Shown here piece after piece: positions 27,303 through 35,082 of a stretch of DNA of 64,000 nt. Each line of letters begins with the position of its first letter. The stretch's first letter is position 1. This stretch comes from Candidatus Aminicenantota bacterium (GTDB taxonomy: Bacteria; Acidobacteriota; Aminicenantia; Aminicenantales; Saccharicenantaceae). Made by a program: the position numbers and the translations under genes. Location: NCBI GenBank assembly GCA_014360005.1, contig JACIYI010000003.1, positions 1 through 64,000 on the forward strand, written 5' to 3'. Under the pieces are notes generated by a model, which saw only the letters and a program-made list of their open reading frames with translations, had not been told where the DNA came from and ran no database searches.

Positions 27303-28622
27303 TCAGAATCGGTAATTTATGCCGACAGCCACATTAAGGGTAGTTCTGTTAAAAATAACCGGATAAGCGGGGAAAGGATAAAACGTATCCTGTTTTTCGT
27401 ATTTATTGTAGAAAACATAAAGGGCCCCGAGTTCCAGACTGAGCTTGTTGGTCAGATTCAACTTCAAACCGCCACCGACCGAGTCGCAGGTTAGTTCGTG
27501 ATTGATGTCATCCTGATATTCAGGTGCCAGGTCATACTGGGTTCTAAGGTAGCCGGCGCTTAAGGTAACCTGGGAGCTCAGGTCATATTCCAGCCCCAGG
27601 CCGAGCTCGTAAGTGTTCTTATTGACCAGGGTTTCAGCTCCTTCCCAGTTGGCATTCTTATCGAAGTAATAGCTGAAGGACAGGAAGCTGCGGAAAGATG
27701 GGGTAAAAGCATAGCGCAGGCCTGCGGACAGGATGGCTGGGATATCGTTCCTGAATTTTTCGCCGTCGGGGAAAAGCCCGGTGTCATCAACCGTGGTCTT
27801 GTTGTTTAGCTCCAGCTTGGTGTTGAATTCATACTTCAGGCTGAAGGCCAGGGACTCGCCGGGAGTAAAACACAAGCTCAGGATGGGAGTAAAACCGGTG
27901 CCGGTCTGTTTGGCGTTGACTGCTTTATCCGCAACCATAGCGGCATAGCCGGGCTGGCCAATTGACATGAAGAAATCATAAGCTGAGACCCAGGTGCCGC
28001 CGGGGTTGGTCATGACATCGGTGATTGAACCTTCGTATTTATTGGTGGCCTGGATCAGGCGGGCCCCCACTCCCAGGGCCAGGCTCGGGCTCAGGGCATA
28101 GGAGAAATTGAGCTGATAGCCCATGAAGACCGATTTGCCCTTGAAGGCGATGTTGATGTCGTAATCTGTGGTGGGAAGGCCCATGTCAGTCAGCATGACC
28201 GGCAGGGTGGAAAAGGGGATTTCAAACGACGGCAGCCCGGTCTTGAAATCAGCAGTCCCGCCGCCAGCATTGGGACCGAGTCCAAAGGAAATGGCCAGAT
28301 TGCCCTTCTTATAAACCGCGTACAGGTTGGGGAAAAATGGCACCCGGACCTCGCCCAGGTAATTAGGTTCGTTGAGCAGGGGGAAGCCGTTATTTATCTT
28401 CTTGTCCTGATTGATTATCTGGTTATGCAGTGACAGGTGGAAACCGTCTGATAGCTTGACTAGTCCAGCCGGGTTGTAATAAACAGCATCAACATCAAGG
28501 GAAGCATTGCGGGACAGGAGCCTGATGAACGTGGCACTCTGGTTGTTGTTGGTCAGGATACCGGCTGAAGCACTGGCGGTCAGCAGGGCCAGTATCCCCA
28601 GCAGACATACTGTTCTCTTCAT
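27303..28622 (-). CDS. OmpP1/FadL-family outer-membrane protein
   Basis: A 439-residue barrel protein with a signal peptide (MKRTVCLLGILALLTASASA). The N-terminal DVDAVYYNPAGLVKLSDG matches the FadL signature in which an NPAG turn follows the plug segment. Repeated amphipathic strands lead to a C-terminal aromatic residue (VGINYRF). FadL proteins let hydrophobic molecules such as long-chain fatty acids or aromatics cross the outer membrane; the ligand here is unknown. Monocistronic, convergent with the GWxTD gene. Confidence 0.92.
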   Translation of the reverse strand: MKRTVCLLGILALLTASASAGILTNNNQSATFIRLLSRNASLDVDAVYYNPAGLVKLSDGFHLSLHNQIINQDKKINNGFPLLNEPNYLGEVRVPFFPNLYAVYKKGNLAISFGLGPNAGGGTADFKTGLPSFEIPFSTLPVMLTDMGLPTTDYDINIAFKGKSVFMGYQLNFSYALSPSLALGVGARLIQATNKYEGSITDVMTNPGGTWVSAYDFFMSIGQPGYAAMVADKAVNAKQTGTGFTPILSLCFTPGESLAFSLKYEFNTKLELNNKTTVDDTGLFPDGEKFRNDIPAILSAGLRYAFTPSFRSFLSFSYYFDKNANWEGAETLVNKNTYELGLGLEYDLSSQVTLSAGYLRTQYDLAPEYQDDINHELTCDSVGGGLKLNLTNKLSLELGALYVFYNKYEKQDTFYPFPAYPVIFNRTTLNVAVGINYRF

Positions 28623-29695
28623 TCCTTACCTCCTATAAAATTTGCTAAATATTATCTTAAATCAAAAATAAATAGCAACTATTTTTTGCCCCAGGCGGCA
28701 TTTTTTTAGCCGGGCAAGATATAAGCAGGACAGTTGGGCGATTTACTTCGTCCTATTTGATACCATAGAATTTTTCCAGCAAGTAAAACCCCTTATTGTT
28801 ATCATTTTTCGGCATTTTAAATCCAATAATTGTCTAATCTAAATCGTTTTTTTGACCGGACGAATCTTTTTGTTCCTGAAACACCTTTTCTTGCTGTGCG
28901 ATAAGGCCGGACGAGTATTATTCCAATTTTTAAGGTCAGGCCAACCCTGATATCCTTCCACCCACTAAAAAACAAGAACACTACTGATTCATTTATTTTA
29001 GTTTCGGACAGATGGTTACCGGACTTAGCATGTCTCAAACACCAGTAAAGGCTAAAACGTCCGAAATGAACACCGCCAGGGTCCTGCCCAAGAACTCCTG
29101 GCCACCATCGCCAAAAAGACATTTGGGCTGGCCACTATTAAAAGATGTTGACGACGATGTTCGGCCAATTTATCCTGGCTAAGGAATTTATCCAGCCCGG
29201 CCACCTGGCTCTGGTCAAGCTTTAAGCGCTTGCTTTTCAAACTAAAGGTATTTTCTTATAGGATTGAACTGCCCTCCTTTTAGCTCTTGATAGCGCCGAG
29301 ATCTTCATGTCTTGACAGGCTCTCGATAAAAGCCTAACTTAGAATCAGCGCGGGAAGCTCCAGGAAGAAAGAAGAGGGGATGTGGTTGTTTTCCTTTCCG
29401 GTAAATGTCCCGACCGGGCTGAGCGGCGGCCCGCAGCCTGAATTCGCTAATATTATAATTTATTCCCTTGTATTTTTATCGGAATAGTAGGATAATAGAG
29501 GCGTTATGATGGTGGCGGTCAGAGTGTCCAACTTTCCCCGAGTTGAGACCATAAGCTACCAGCTGTCAGCACTTCTTCAGACCCCGCCTCACACCAGCCT
29601 GGCTTTTGCCCCACACAGGAGTTATTCTTTGGCCCCGGAGGCTCTTTTTATTGCCCGCTATTTTTTCATAAATAAATTCCATCAGGAGGTTTCTC
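28623..29695. other. Long intergenic region, about 1.07 kb
   Basis: No gene I can support. Small open frames on both strands lack ribosome-binding sites and family features. A TTGACA at about 29313 is followed 22 bases later by TAGAAT, a poor spacing. Close to tusA there is an A/T-rich stretch with TATAAT-like sequence near 29453, and the tusA ribosome-binding site AGGAGG at 29684-29689. Confidence 0.4.
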
Positions 29696-29935
29696 ATGTC
29701 TGAGCTTACACCGGATGTTACCCTGGATAACAGCGGCCTGGCCTGCCCTATGCCCATCATCAAAACCAAAAAGGCCATAGATGGGATGCAGGTCGGCCAG
29801 GTGTTGAAAATGATGGCCACCGATCCCGGTTCAGTCAGCGACGTTCAGGCCTGGGTGAACAAAACGGGCCACGAGCTGCTCAAGCACGAACAGGAAGGCG
29901 ACAAATACGTTTTCTTCATTCGCAAAGCCAAATAA
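29696..29935 (+). CDS. tusA: TusA-family sulfur carrier protein
   Basis: A 79-residue TusA/SirA-type protein. The sulfur-accepting Cys17 lies in the LACPMPIIKTKKAI motif (CPxP) at the start of the first helix. Such proteins carry persulfide sulfur between enzymes for tRNA thiolation, cofactor synthesis or sulfur-based respiration. It opens a run of plus-strand genes made up of two DsrE-family proteins, a lipoyl carrier and a hydrogenase, which favours a role in energy metabolism over tRNA modification. AGGAGG precedes the ATG. A 254-base gap without a gene separates it from the first DsrE gene. Confidence 0.93.
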   Translation: MSELTPDVTLDNSGLACPMPIIKTKKAIDGMQVGQVLKMMATDPGSVSDVQAWVNKTGHELLKHEQEGDKYVFFIRKAK

Positions 29936-30189
29936 AAAAGCCACTAATCTTTAGAAAGGAATCAACAAGGGGTGGTTTAGTCGGTGATAATTGAGGCAAC
30001 CATAATATCCTGGCCATCGGAGCCTGACGGTTTTCAGTCAATTTGCTTTCCACCAGGGCTTTACAAGTTCCGCCTAAATCTATCTTTTTCCAGCTTCCTT
30101 TCAACCGCCGAAGCCTTTAGCTCTTGGGCTACCTGGCCCAACCTAAAAAAGGATCAACCATATTTGCTAAAAAATAAAGGAGGATAAAA

Positions 30190-30663
30190 ATGCCTGAAGA
30201 AAAGAAAAGATTAGCGATTATCTGTCTCCATGGCAGCATGGATATTGCTTTTGCCACTTTTGTCCTGGCTACGGCCGGCGCTGCTATGGAAATGGAAACA
30301 GCAGTCTATTTTGCCTTTTATGGTCTTGAAGTCCTGAAAAAGGGTAAAATTGATAAGCTCAAAGTTTCTCCCTTGGCCAACCCGGCTATGCCGGTCAAGA
30401 TTCCTAACATCGTGGCCATGCTCCCTGGAATGACAGCCGCAGCCACAGCCATGATGAAATCGTGGATGAAAAAAGCAAAAGTGTCCAGCCTGGGCAAACT
30501 GATGGAAATGGCCAAAGAGCTGGGTGTTAAGCTGATTGCCTGCCAGATGAGCATGGACGTTATGGGCATCAAAAAAGAAGACCTGATTGACGGCGTGGAA
30601 ATTGGCGGGGCAGCCACGTTCCTGGAATTTGCCAGTCAGAACGCCATCACCCTGACTTTTTAG
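30190..30663 (+). CDS. DsrE2-family sulfur-transfer protein
   Basis: A 157-residue protein of the DsrE/DsrF/DrsH-like family, DsrE2 type. Diagnostic are FAFYGLEVLKKG and KLIACQMSMDVMGIKKEDLIDG, with the conserved Cys118 in the latter. The segment around residues 15-35 is hydrophobic and may associate with the membrane. DsrE2 partners TusA and rhodanese in persulfide relays of sulfur oxidisers and reducers. AAGGAGG precedes the ATG, and the next DsrE gene begins 10 bases after the stop. Confidence 0.92.
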   Translation: MPEEKKRLAIICLHGSMDIAFATFVLATAGAAMEMETAVYFAFYGLEVLKKGKIDKLKVSPLANPAMPVKIPNIVAMLPGMTAAATAMMKSWMKKAKVSSLGKLMEMAKELGVKLIACQMSMDVMGIKKEDLIDGVEIGGAATFLEFASQNAITLTF

Positions 30664-30673
30664 GGAGGAGAAA

Positions 30674-31042
30674 ATGGCTGAGGACAAAATTTTAATCATC
30701 ATGACCAGCGGGCCTGACACCCCGCGGCGCTGTGCCACACCTTTTTTCTTCGCCACTCTGGCCACAGCCATGGATTATGAAGTGACCATGTTTTTCACCA
30801 TTGACGGAACGCTGCTGCTCAAAAAAGGTCTGGCGGATAACGTTTATCCAAAAGAAGGCGGCCAATCAGCCGGCCAGTTTATGCGAGAAGCCATAGAAGC
30901 CGGGGTTAAAATTACCGCCTGTTCCGCCTCGCTTGAACTCCACGACCTGAAGCCAGAAGACCTTATCCCAGAAGCACAGATTGTGGGTGGTGCCACCATG
31001 TGGCAACTGGCTGAGGAAAGCAAAACGGTTTTAACTTTCTAA
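30674..31042 (+). CDS. DsrE-family protein
   Basis: A 122-residue DsrE-like protein, second in the cluster. It shares the fold pattern of its neighbour: N-terminal ILIIMTSGPDTPRRC, central FFTIDGTLLLKKG, and KITACSASLELHDLKPEDL, where Cys83 occupies the DsrE active position. The two adjacent DsrE proteins may act as a hetero-oligomer or in sequence. GGAGG precedes the ATG. Confidence 0.9.
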   Translation: MAEDKILIIMTSGPDTPRRCATPFFFATLATAMDYEVTMFFTIDGTLLLKKGLADNVYPKEGGQSAGQFMREAIEAGVKITACSASLELHDLKPEDLIPEAQIVGGATMWQLAEESKTVLTF

Positions 31043-31082
31043 GAAGCTATGAAATTAAAAACTTAGCCTTAAAGGAGGGAAA

Positions 31083-31529
31083 ATGGCTATCATCAAAGGA
31101 TGCAATCTACCCGAGGACCTTTATTATTATCCGGAGAAACATCTCTGGCTTAAACCACTGGGCGGAAACCTATTCCGGGTCGGATTAACTCCCATTGCTG
31201 GTAAGTTGGCCGGCGGCAAGCTCAATGCTGTAACCGTCAGAGCCAAGAACATCGGGGCAGAAGTGCAGCAGGGAAAAAGCCTGGCCACTCTGGAAAGCAG
31301 CAAATACGTTGGTCCGGTCCCGGCACCCATTACCGGTATCGTCAAGGGCGGAAACGATAAGCTGGCGGCTGACCCCAACCTGGCCATCACCGACCCTTAC
31401 GGCGAAGGCTGGGTGGTAGAAATTGAAGCTACTAAATGGGAAGAAGAAAAAGCAGCTCTGTTGACCGGTCCGGAAGGTCTGGCGGAATATGAGAAGAAGC
31501 TGGAAGCTGCTGGCCTTTCCTGCAGCTGA
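31083..31529 (+). CDS. GcvH-like lipoyl carrier protein
   Basis: A 148-residue protein related to glycine-cleavage H protein, somewhat longer than the usual 125-130. The lipoyl site is Lys74 in TLESSKYVGPVPAPITG, in the hairpin turn where GcvH has ESVK. No glycine-cleavage P or T genes are present. Its neighbours are TusA, DsrE proteins and a hydrogenase, so it more closely resembles the lipoate-binding proteins (LbpA) of sulfur metabolism than a glycine-cleavage subunit; that is inference. A lipoate-ligase-like gene closes the cluster at 37829. AAAGGAGG precedes the ATG. Confidence 0.88.
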   Translation: MAIIKGCNLPEDLYYYPEKHLWLKPLGGNLFRVGLTPIAGKLAGGKLNAVTVRAKNIGAEVQQGKSLATLESSKYVGPVPAPITGIVKGGNDKLAADPNLAITDPYGEGWVVEIEATKWEEEKAALLTGPEGLAEYEKKLEAAGLSCS

Positions 31530-31625
31530 GCTACAGCTTCAAGGCCTTAAAGGAAATGGGTGTGCTCTTAACCTGAAAATTTATAAATCATAAATTGAAA
31601 AAAATTCCTTCGCCAAGGAGGGCAA

Positions 31626-32777
31626 ATGAAGGAAAAAACGATTTATGAACATCTAAGGGAAAAAGGGCTCTCCCGGCGCGATTTTATGAAGCTCTGCGGC
31701 ACAATCGCCGGTATGATGGGCCTGGAGCTGGCTCCGCCGGTTAAAGCCCTGGGGAAACTGGCTCATCCGACACCGGCTGAAGTAGTGGCCCAGGCACTTA
31801 CCACCAAACCTAAGCTCCCTATCATCTGGCTGGAATTTCAGGATTGCGCTGGTTGCAGCGAGGCCATCTCTCGCTCCAGTTCACCTTCACTCAGTAACCT
31901 GGTGCTTAACGACATCGCCATAGAGTACCACGAAACGCTGATGGCCGCGGCGGGCTTTCAGGCAGAAAAAGCCAAAGAAGAATGCCTGAAAAAGTACTGG
32001 GGCAAGTATGTGCTGGTGGTAGAAGGCAGCCCGACTCTGGCTGATGACGGCATTTACTGCACTGTGGCCGGAAAAAGCAACCTGGACCTGCTCGAAGAAG
32101 CCGCAGCTGGAGCAGCGGCCATCATCGCCACAGGAAATTGCGCCAGCTTTGGTGGCCTTCCCGCTGCCCATCCGAATCCCACCAGGGCTGTTGGGGTAGC
32201 TGACCTCATCAAAGATAAGCCTGTGGTCAACATTCCCGGTTGCCCAGCCATACCTGAAGTTACCACCGGCACCATCCTCCACTTCCTGGTCATGGGCGAA
32301 CTGCCGAAAACAGATGAACTCAAAAGACCTCTGCCTTTCTACGGCAACACTGTTCATGACCACTGCCTGCGCCGGCCCTTTTATGAAGCTGGAAAATTTG
32401 CTGAAAGCTTTGACAATGAAGGTGCCCGCCAAGGTTATTGCCTTTACCAATTAGGCTGCAAGGGGCCGACCACTTATAATGCCTGCGCCGGCCTCAAGTG
32501 GGAACGCGGCCTGTCCTACCCGGTGCAATCCGGCCATCCCTGTCTCGGTTGTTCGCAGCCGCGCTTCTGGGACGGTGGCGGGTTTTACCAAGGTCAGTCT
32601 GCACCGACCATCATTCTGGACAAAGGCTCAACTGCTACTCTGGTAGGGGCAGGTGTGGCGGTGGGCGCAGCTCTGGCTGGAGTTAATGCCATTAAGAAAA
32701 AACGGGCAAAAAACGCTCTAACTAAAACAGCCGGCCAGGAAGCGAAAACTGAGCCTGAACCTAAAAAGGAGGCCTGA
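31626..32777 (+). CDS. [NiFe] hydrogenase small subunit (Isp-type, Tat-exported)
   Basis: A 383-residue FeS subunit that passes electrons from the NiFe site. A twin-arginine signal (LSRRDFMKLCG, Arg17-Arg18) exports the folded heterodimer. Proximal-cluster ligands are in DCAGCSEA, GNCASFGG and PGCPAIP. Distal/medial ligands are in HDHCLRRPF, GYCLYQLGCKGPTTYNAC and HPCLGCSQP. CAGC at the proximal cluster is the ordinary form rather than the extra-Cys type of oxygen-tolerant enzymes. A C-terminal membrane anchor (TLVGAGVAVGAALAGV) precedes a Lys/Glu-rich tail. Genes continue as Isp1, Isp2 and the large subunit, the arrangement of hynS-isp1-isp2-hynL (group 1e) hydrogenases. Confidence 0.95.
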   Translation: MKEKTIYEHLREKGLSRRDFMKLCGTIAGMMGLELAPPVKALGKLAHPTPAEVVAQALTTKPKLPIIWLEFQDCAGCSEAISRSSSPSLSNLVLNDIAIEYHETLMAAAGFQAEKAKEECLKKYWGKYVLVVEGSPTLADDGIYCTVAGKSNLDLLEEAAAGAAAIIATGNCASFGGLPAAHPNPTRAVGVADLIKDKPVVNIPGCPAIPEVTTGTILHFLVMGELPKTDELKRPLPFYGNTVHDHCLRRPFYEAGKFAESFDNEGARQGYCLYQLGCKGPTTYNACAGLKWERGLSYPVQSGHPCLGCSQPRFWDGGGFYQGQSAPTIILDKGSTATLVGAGVAVGAALAGVNAIKKKRAKNALTKTAGQEAKTEPEPKKEA

Positions 32778-32778
32778 G

Positions 32779-33456
32779 ATGAACTGGACAGAAATATTAA
32801 ATTTTTCTCGGGGACCGCTGCTTAATGTGGCCTTGATGATTTTTATCGTGGGCATGAGCTACCGGCTCATCAGGGTCATCCTTTTAGGCTGGGAAAGAGA
32901 CAGAGTACCTAATAAAGGCAGCAAACTCTGGGGTGTTATCCTGAATTATCTTAAAGGTCTGGTGGTTCTCCCCTTTATTCCCTGGGTGCGCCGCACTTTT
33001 CATAACAACGCATTGACCTTCATCGCCGGCGGGCTTTTCCACCTGAGCCTGTTTGTGGTGCTGGCTTTTGGCACTGCCCACATACTGGTCTGGAAGAGCC
33101 TGTGCGGGATCAGCTGGAAATCGCTTCCTACACCAATTGTAGCGTTCTTCTCTGCCACCGGCATAATCTCTCTGATAGTGCTGCTCATCAACCGTTTGAC
33201 TCACCCGGTTTTGAAAATCCTGACCAGACTTCCTGTCTGGATTAACTGGGTGATGGTCTTTCTGCCGATGGTTACCGGTTTCATCATGGCCCGCCACCTA
33301 TGGTTTCGCTACGAAGTGATTTTCAGCCTCCATCTCATTTCTGTCAGTCTTTTGCTCATCTGGATTCCGCTCGGCCGCATTTCTCATTTTCTCTTCTACT
33401 TTTTCTCTAAAACCATCCACGGCGCCCAGGCCGGCAAACGGGCCGTTGTGCCTTAA
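32779..33456 (+). CDS. Isp1-like cytochrome b membrane subunit
   Basis: A 225-residue protein with five predicted transmembrane helices, related to the NarI/DsrM cytochrome b family. Histidines suited to heme b ligation lie in membrane segments (GGLFHLSLFVVL, ALAFGTAHILVW, FIMARHLWF, FSLHLISVSLLLI). It begins one base after the small-subunit stop. In Isp-type hydrogenases Isp1 links the periplasmic enzyme to the quinone pool and to Isp2 on the cytoplasmic side. Heme ligands are proposed from position only. Confidence 0.88.
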   Translation: MNWTEILNFSRGPLLNVALMIFIVGMSYRLIRVILLGWERDRVPNKGSKLWGVILNYLKGLVVLPFIPWVRRTFHNNALTFIAGGLFHLSLFVVLAFGTAHILVWKSLCGISWKSLPTPIVAFFSATGIISLIVLLINRLTHPVLKILTRLPVWINWVMVFLPMVTGFIMARHLWFRYEVIFSLHLISVSLLLIWIPLGRISHFLFYFFSKTIHGAQAGKRAVVP

Positions 33457-33470
33457 AAAGGAGGCTCAAA

Positions 33471-34727
33471 ATGAAAACCCAATCTGCCATTAACACCTAC
33501 CTGAAGGAAACCGGTGGCTGGGTGGCCAGCCAGCTGGAAGCCTGCACCCGCTGCGGCATCTGTGCTGAAGCCTGCCATTTTTACCAGGCACTCGGAAATC
33601 CCGAGTACGCGCCCATCTGGAAGTTAGAGCCGCTGCGTCGAGCTTACGAGCAAAGGTTCACCATCGCCGGCAAACTTAAGCTGGCTCTGGGCCTGGAGAA
33701 AAAGCTGACCGAGGCTGACCTGGAACACTGGAGCAAGATTGTTTATGAAGCCTGCACTGTTTGCAACAAATGCGCCCACGTTTGTCCCATGGGCATTGAG
33801 CTCGGTCCGCTCATCCATGAGGTCAGGGCCGGAATGGCCGCGGCCGGGGTGGTGCCTGGTGACCTGGCTGAAGCAACGGAAAAACAGCGCACGGTGGGCA
33901 GCCCGCTTGGAGTCACGGACGAGATGTGGCGGGAACGGATTGACTGGATCACGGATGAATGGGAAGTTGACATCCCGGTGGATAAGGCCGGGGCGGAAAG
34001 CTTAATGGTTTTTACTTCCATAGAGCTGATGAAATTCCCCGATAACCTGGCCGCCATCGCCAAAATTTTAAACAAAGCCGGTGAAAACTGGACAGCGAGC
34101 TTAAAGGGCCGCGAGGTGGTGAACTTCGGTTATTTTGAAGCTGACGAAGAGCTGACCAAACTCTTTATGTACCGGGTTTTCCAGGCGGCGGAAGAGCTGG
34201 GGGTTAAGAAAATCATCATCAGCGAATGCGGACATGCCTACGATGCTTTCCGCTGGACAGCCCACAACATCATGAAAGTACCGGCTGGAGTAAAAATCAT
34301 TCACATCACCGAATACCTCCATGAGCTCTGCAAAACAGGCCGAATTAAACTGAAAGAAGGTGCCTTTGACGCGGAAACCATTACTTTCCACGATTCCTGC
34401 AAAATCCAGCGCCGCGGGGGCATCATCAAACAGCCGAGAGAAATACTCAAAGTGCTGGCTCCCACCAGCTTTAGGGAAATGACGCCCAACAAAGAGCAGT
34501 CCATGTGCTGCGGTGGCGGAGGTGGAGTCATCTCCATCAAAGAAGCTGATGCTAATCGCTATGCGGTTTTTGAGATGAAGTTAGAGCAGATGCTGGATAT
34601 TCAGGCTCAGGCAGTTTGCATGGTCTGCAGCAACTGCCGCCTGCAGTTTGTGGACAGTCTGGCTCATTTCAACTCGACCATCAAAGTCCACGGCCTGGCC
34701 GAGATGGTGGCCAGGGCTCTGGTTTGA
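33471..34727 (+). CDS. Isp2, HdrD-like iron-sulfur protein with CCG domains
   Basis: A 418-residue cytoplasmic protein like heterodisulfide reductase subunit D. Two 4Fe-4S binding motifs occupy the first 110 residues: ACTRCGICAEACHF and ACTVCNKCAHVCPMG. The C-terminal half has cysteine-rich CCG features, HDSCKIQRRGG with MCCGGGGGVIS, and a further VCMVCSNC, which in HdrB/HdrD hold the noncubane clusters acting on disulfides. Together with Isp1 it could reduce a disulfide or persulfide acceptor using electrons from hydrogen. AAAGGAGG precedes the ATG. Confidence 0.92.
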   Translation: MKTQSAINTYLKETGGWVASQLEACTRCGICAEACHFYQALGNPEYAPIWKLEPLRRAYEQRFTIAGKLKLALGLEKKLTEADLEHWSKIVYEACTVCNKCAHVCPMGIELGPLIHEVRAGMAAAGVVPGDLAEATEKQRTVGSPLGVTDEMWRERIDWITDEWEVDIPVDKAGAESLMVFTSIELMKFPDNLAAIAKILNKAGENWTASLKGREVVNFGYFEADEELTKLFMYRVFQAAEELGVKKIIISECGHAYDAFRWTAHNIMKVPAGVKIIHITEYLHELCKTGRIKLKEGAFDAETITFHDSCKIQRRGGIIKQPREILKVLAPTSFREMTPNKEQSMCCGGGGGVISIKEADANRYAVFEMKLEQMLDIQAQAVCMVCSNCRLQFVDSLAHFNSTIKVHGLAEMVARALV

Positions 34728-34744
34728 AAGGAAAGGAGGGCAAC

Positions 34745-35065
34745 ATGGCATCCTTTAATTTAACACCGGTAGAAAAAGGCGTCCTCAAGTGCCGGCATAC
34801 GGGTCCCTTTACACCAGAAGACATTCAGGCTTTAACCGTGTTTTTCCGGGAATACTCAGGCAAGCTGCTCATTGACCTAAGTGGTTCAGACCCCTCAGAA
34901 TGCCTGCGCCACATTAAACACCTCCGGCCGATAATGCCTACAGCCGCCATTTTTGGAGCTGAAATAGACCCAAAAATACTGGAAATAGACAGAAGCTACT
35001 ATGCCAATGAAGTCCGCTGGTTTAAGACCGAGCAGGAAGCCCTGGAATGGCTTCGTAACCAGTAA
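34745..35065 (+). CDS. Small STAS/SpoIIAA-like protein in the hydrogenase operon
   Basis: A 106-residue soluble protein. KLLIDLSGSDPSECLRHIKH followed by a C-terminal helix resembles SpoIIAA-like/STAS domains, but the match is by eye. The start at ATG 34745 follows AAAGGAGG directly; the open frame extends 43 codons upstream inside the isp2 gene. It sits between Isp2 and the large subunit, 17 bases before the latter, which suggests an assembly or regulatory role for this hydrogenase. No such gene belongs to the minimal hynS-isp1-isp2-hynL set as I know it. Confidence 0.75.
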   Translation: MASFNLTPVEKGVLKCRHTGPFTPEDIQALTVFFREYSGKLLIDLSGSDPSECLRHIKHLRPIMPTAAIFGAEIDPKILEIDRSYYANEVRWFKTEQEALEWLRNQ

Positions 35066-35082
35066 AGCAAAGGAGGCAAAAG

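Noticed and set aside
28817..29240. Two overlapping minus-strand open frames, considered as a transposase remnant
   Set aside because: No family signature in either frame, no ribosome-binding site and no terminal repeats.
29506..29703. 65-codon open frame ending inside tusA
   Set aside because: No ribosome-binding site and odd composition; tusA itself has AGGAGG and a normal start.
29984..30187. 67-codon open frame between tusA and dsrE2
   Set aside because: No ribosome-binding site and no family pattern.
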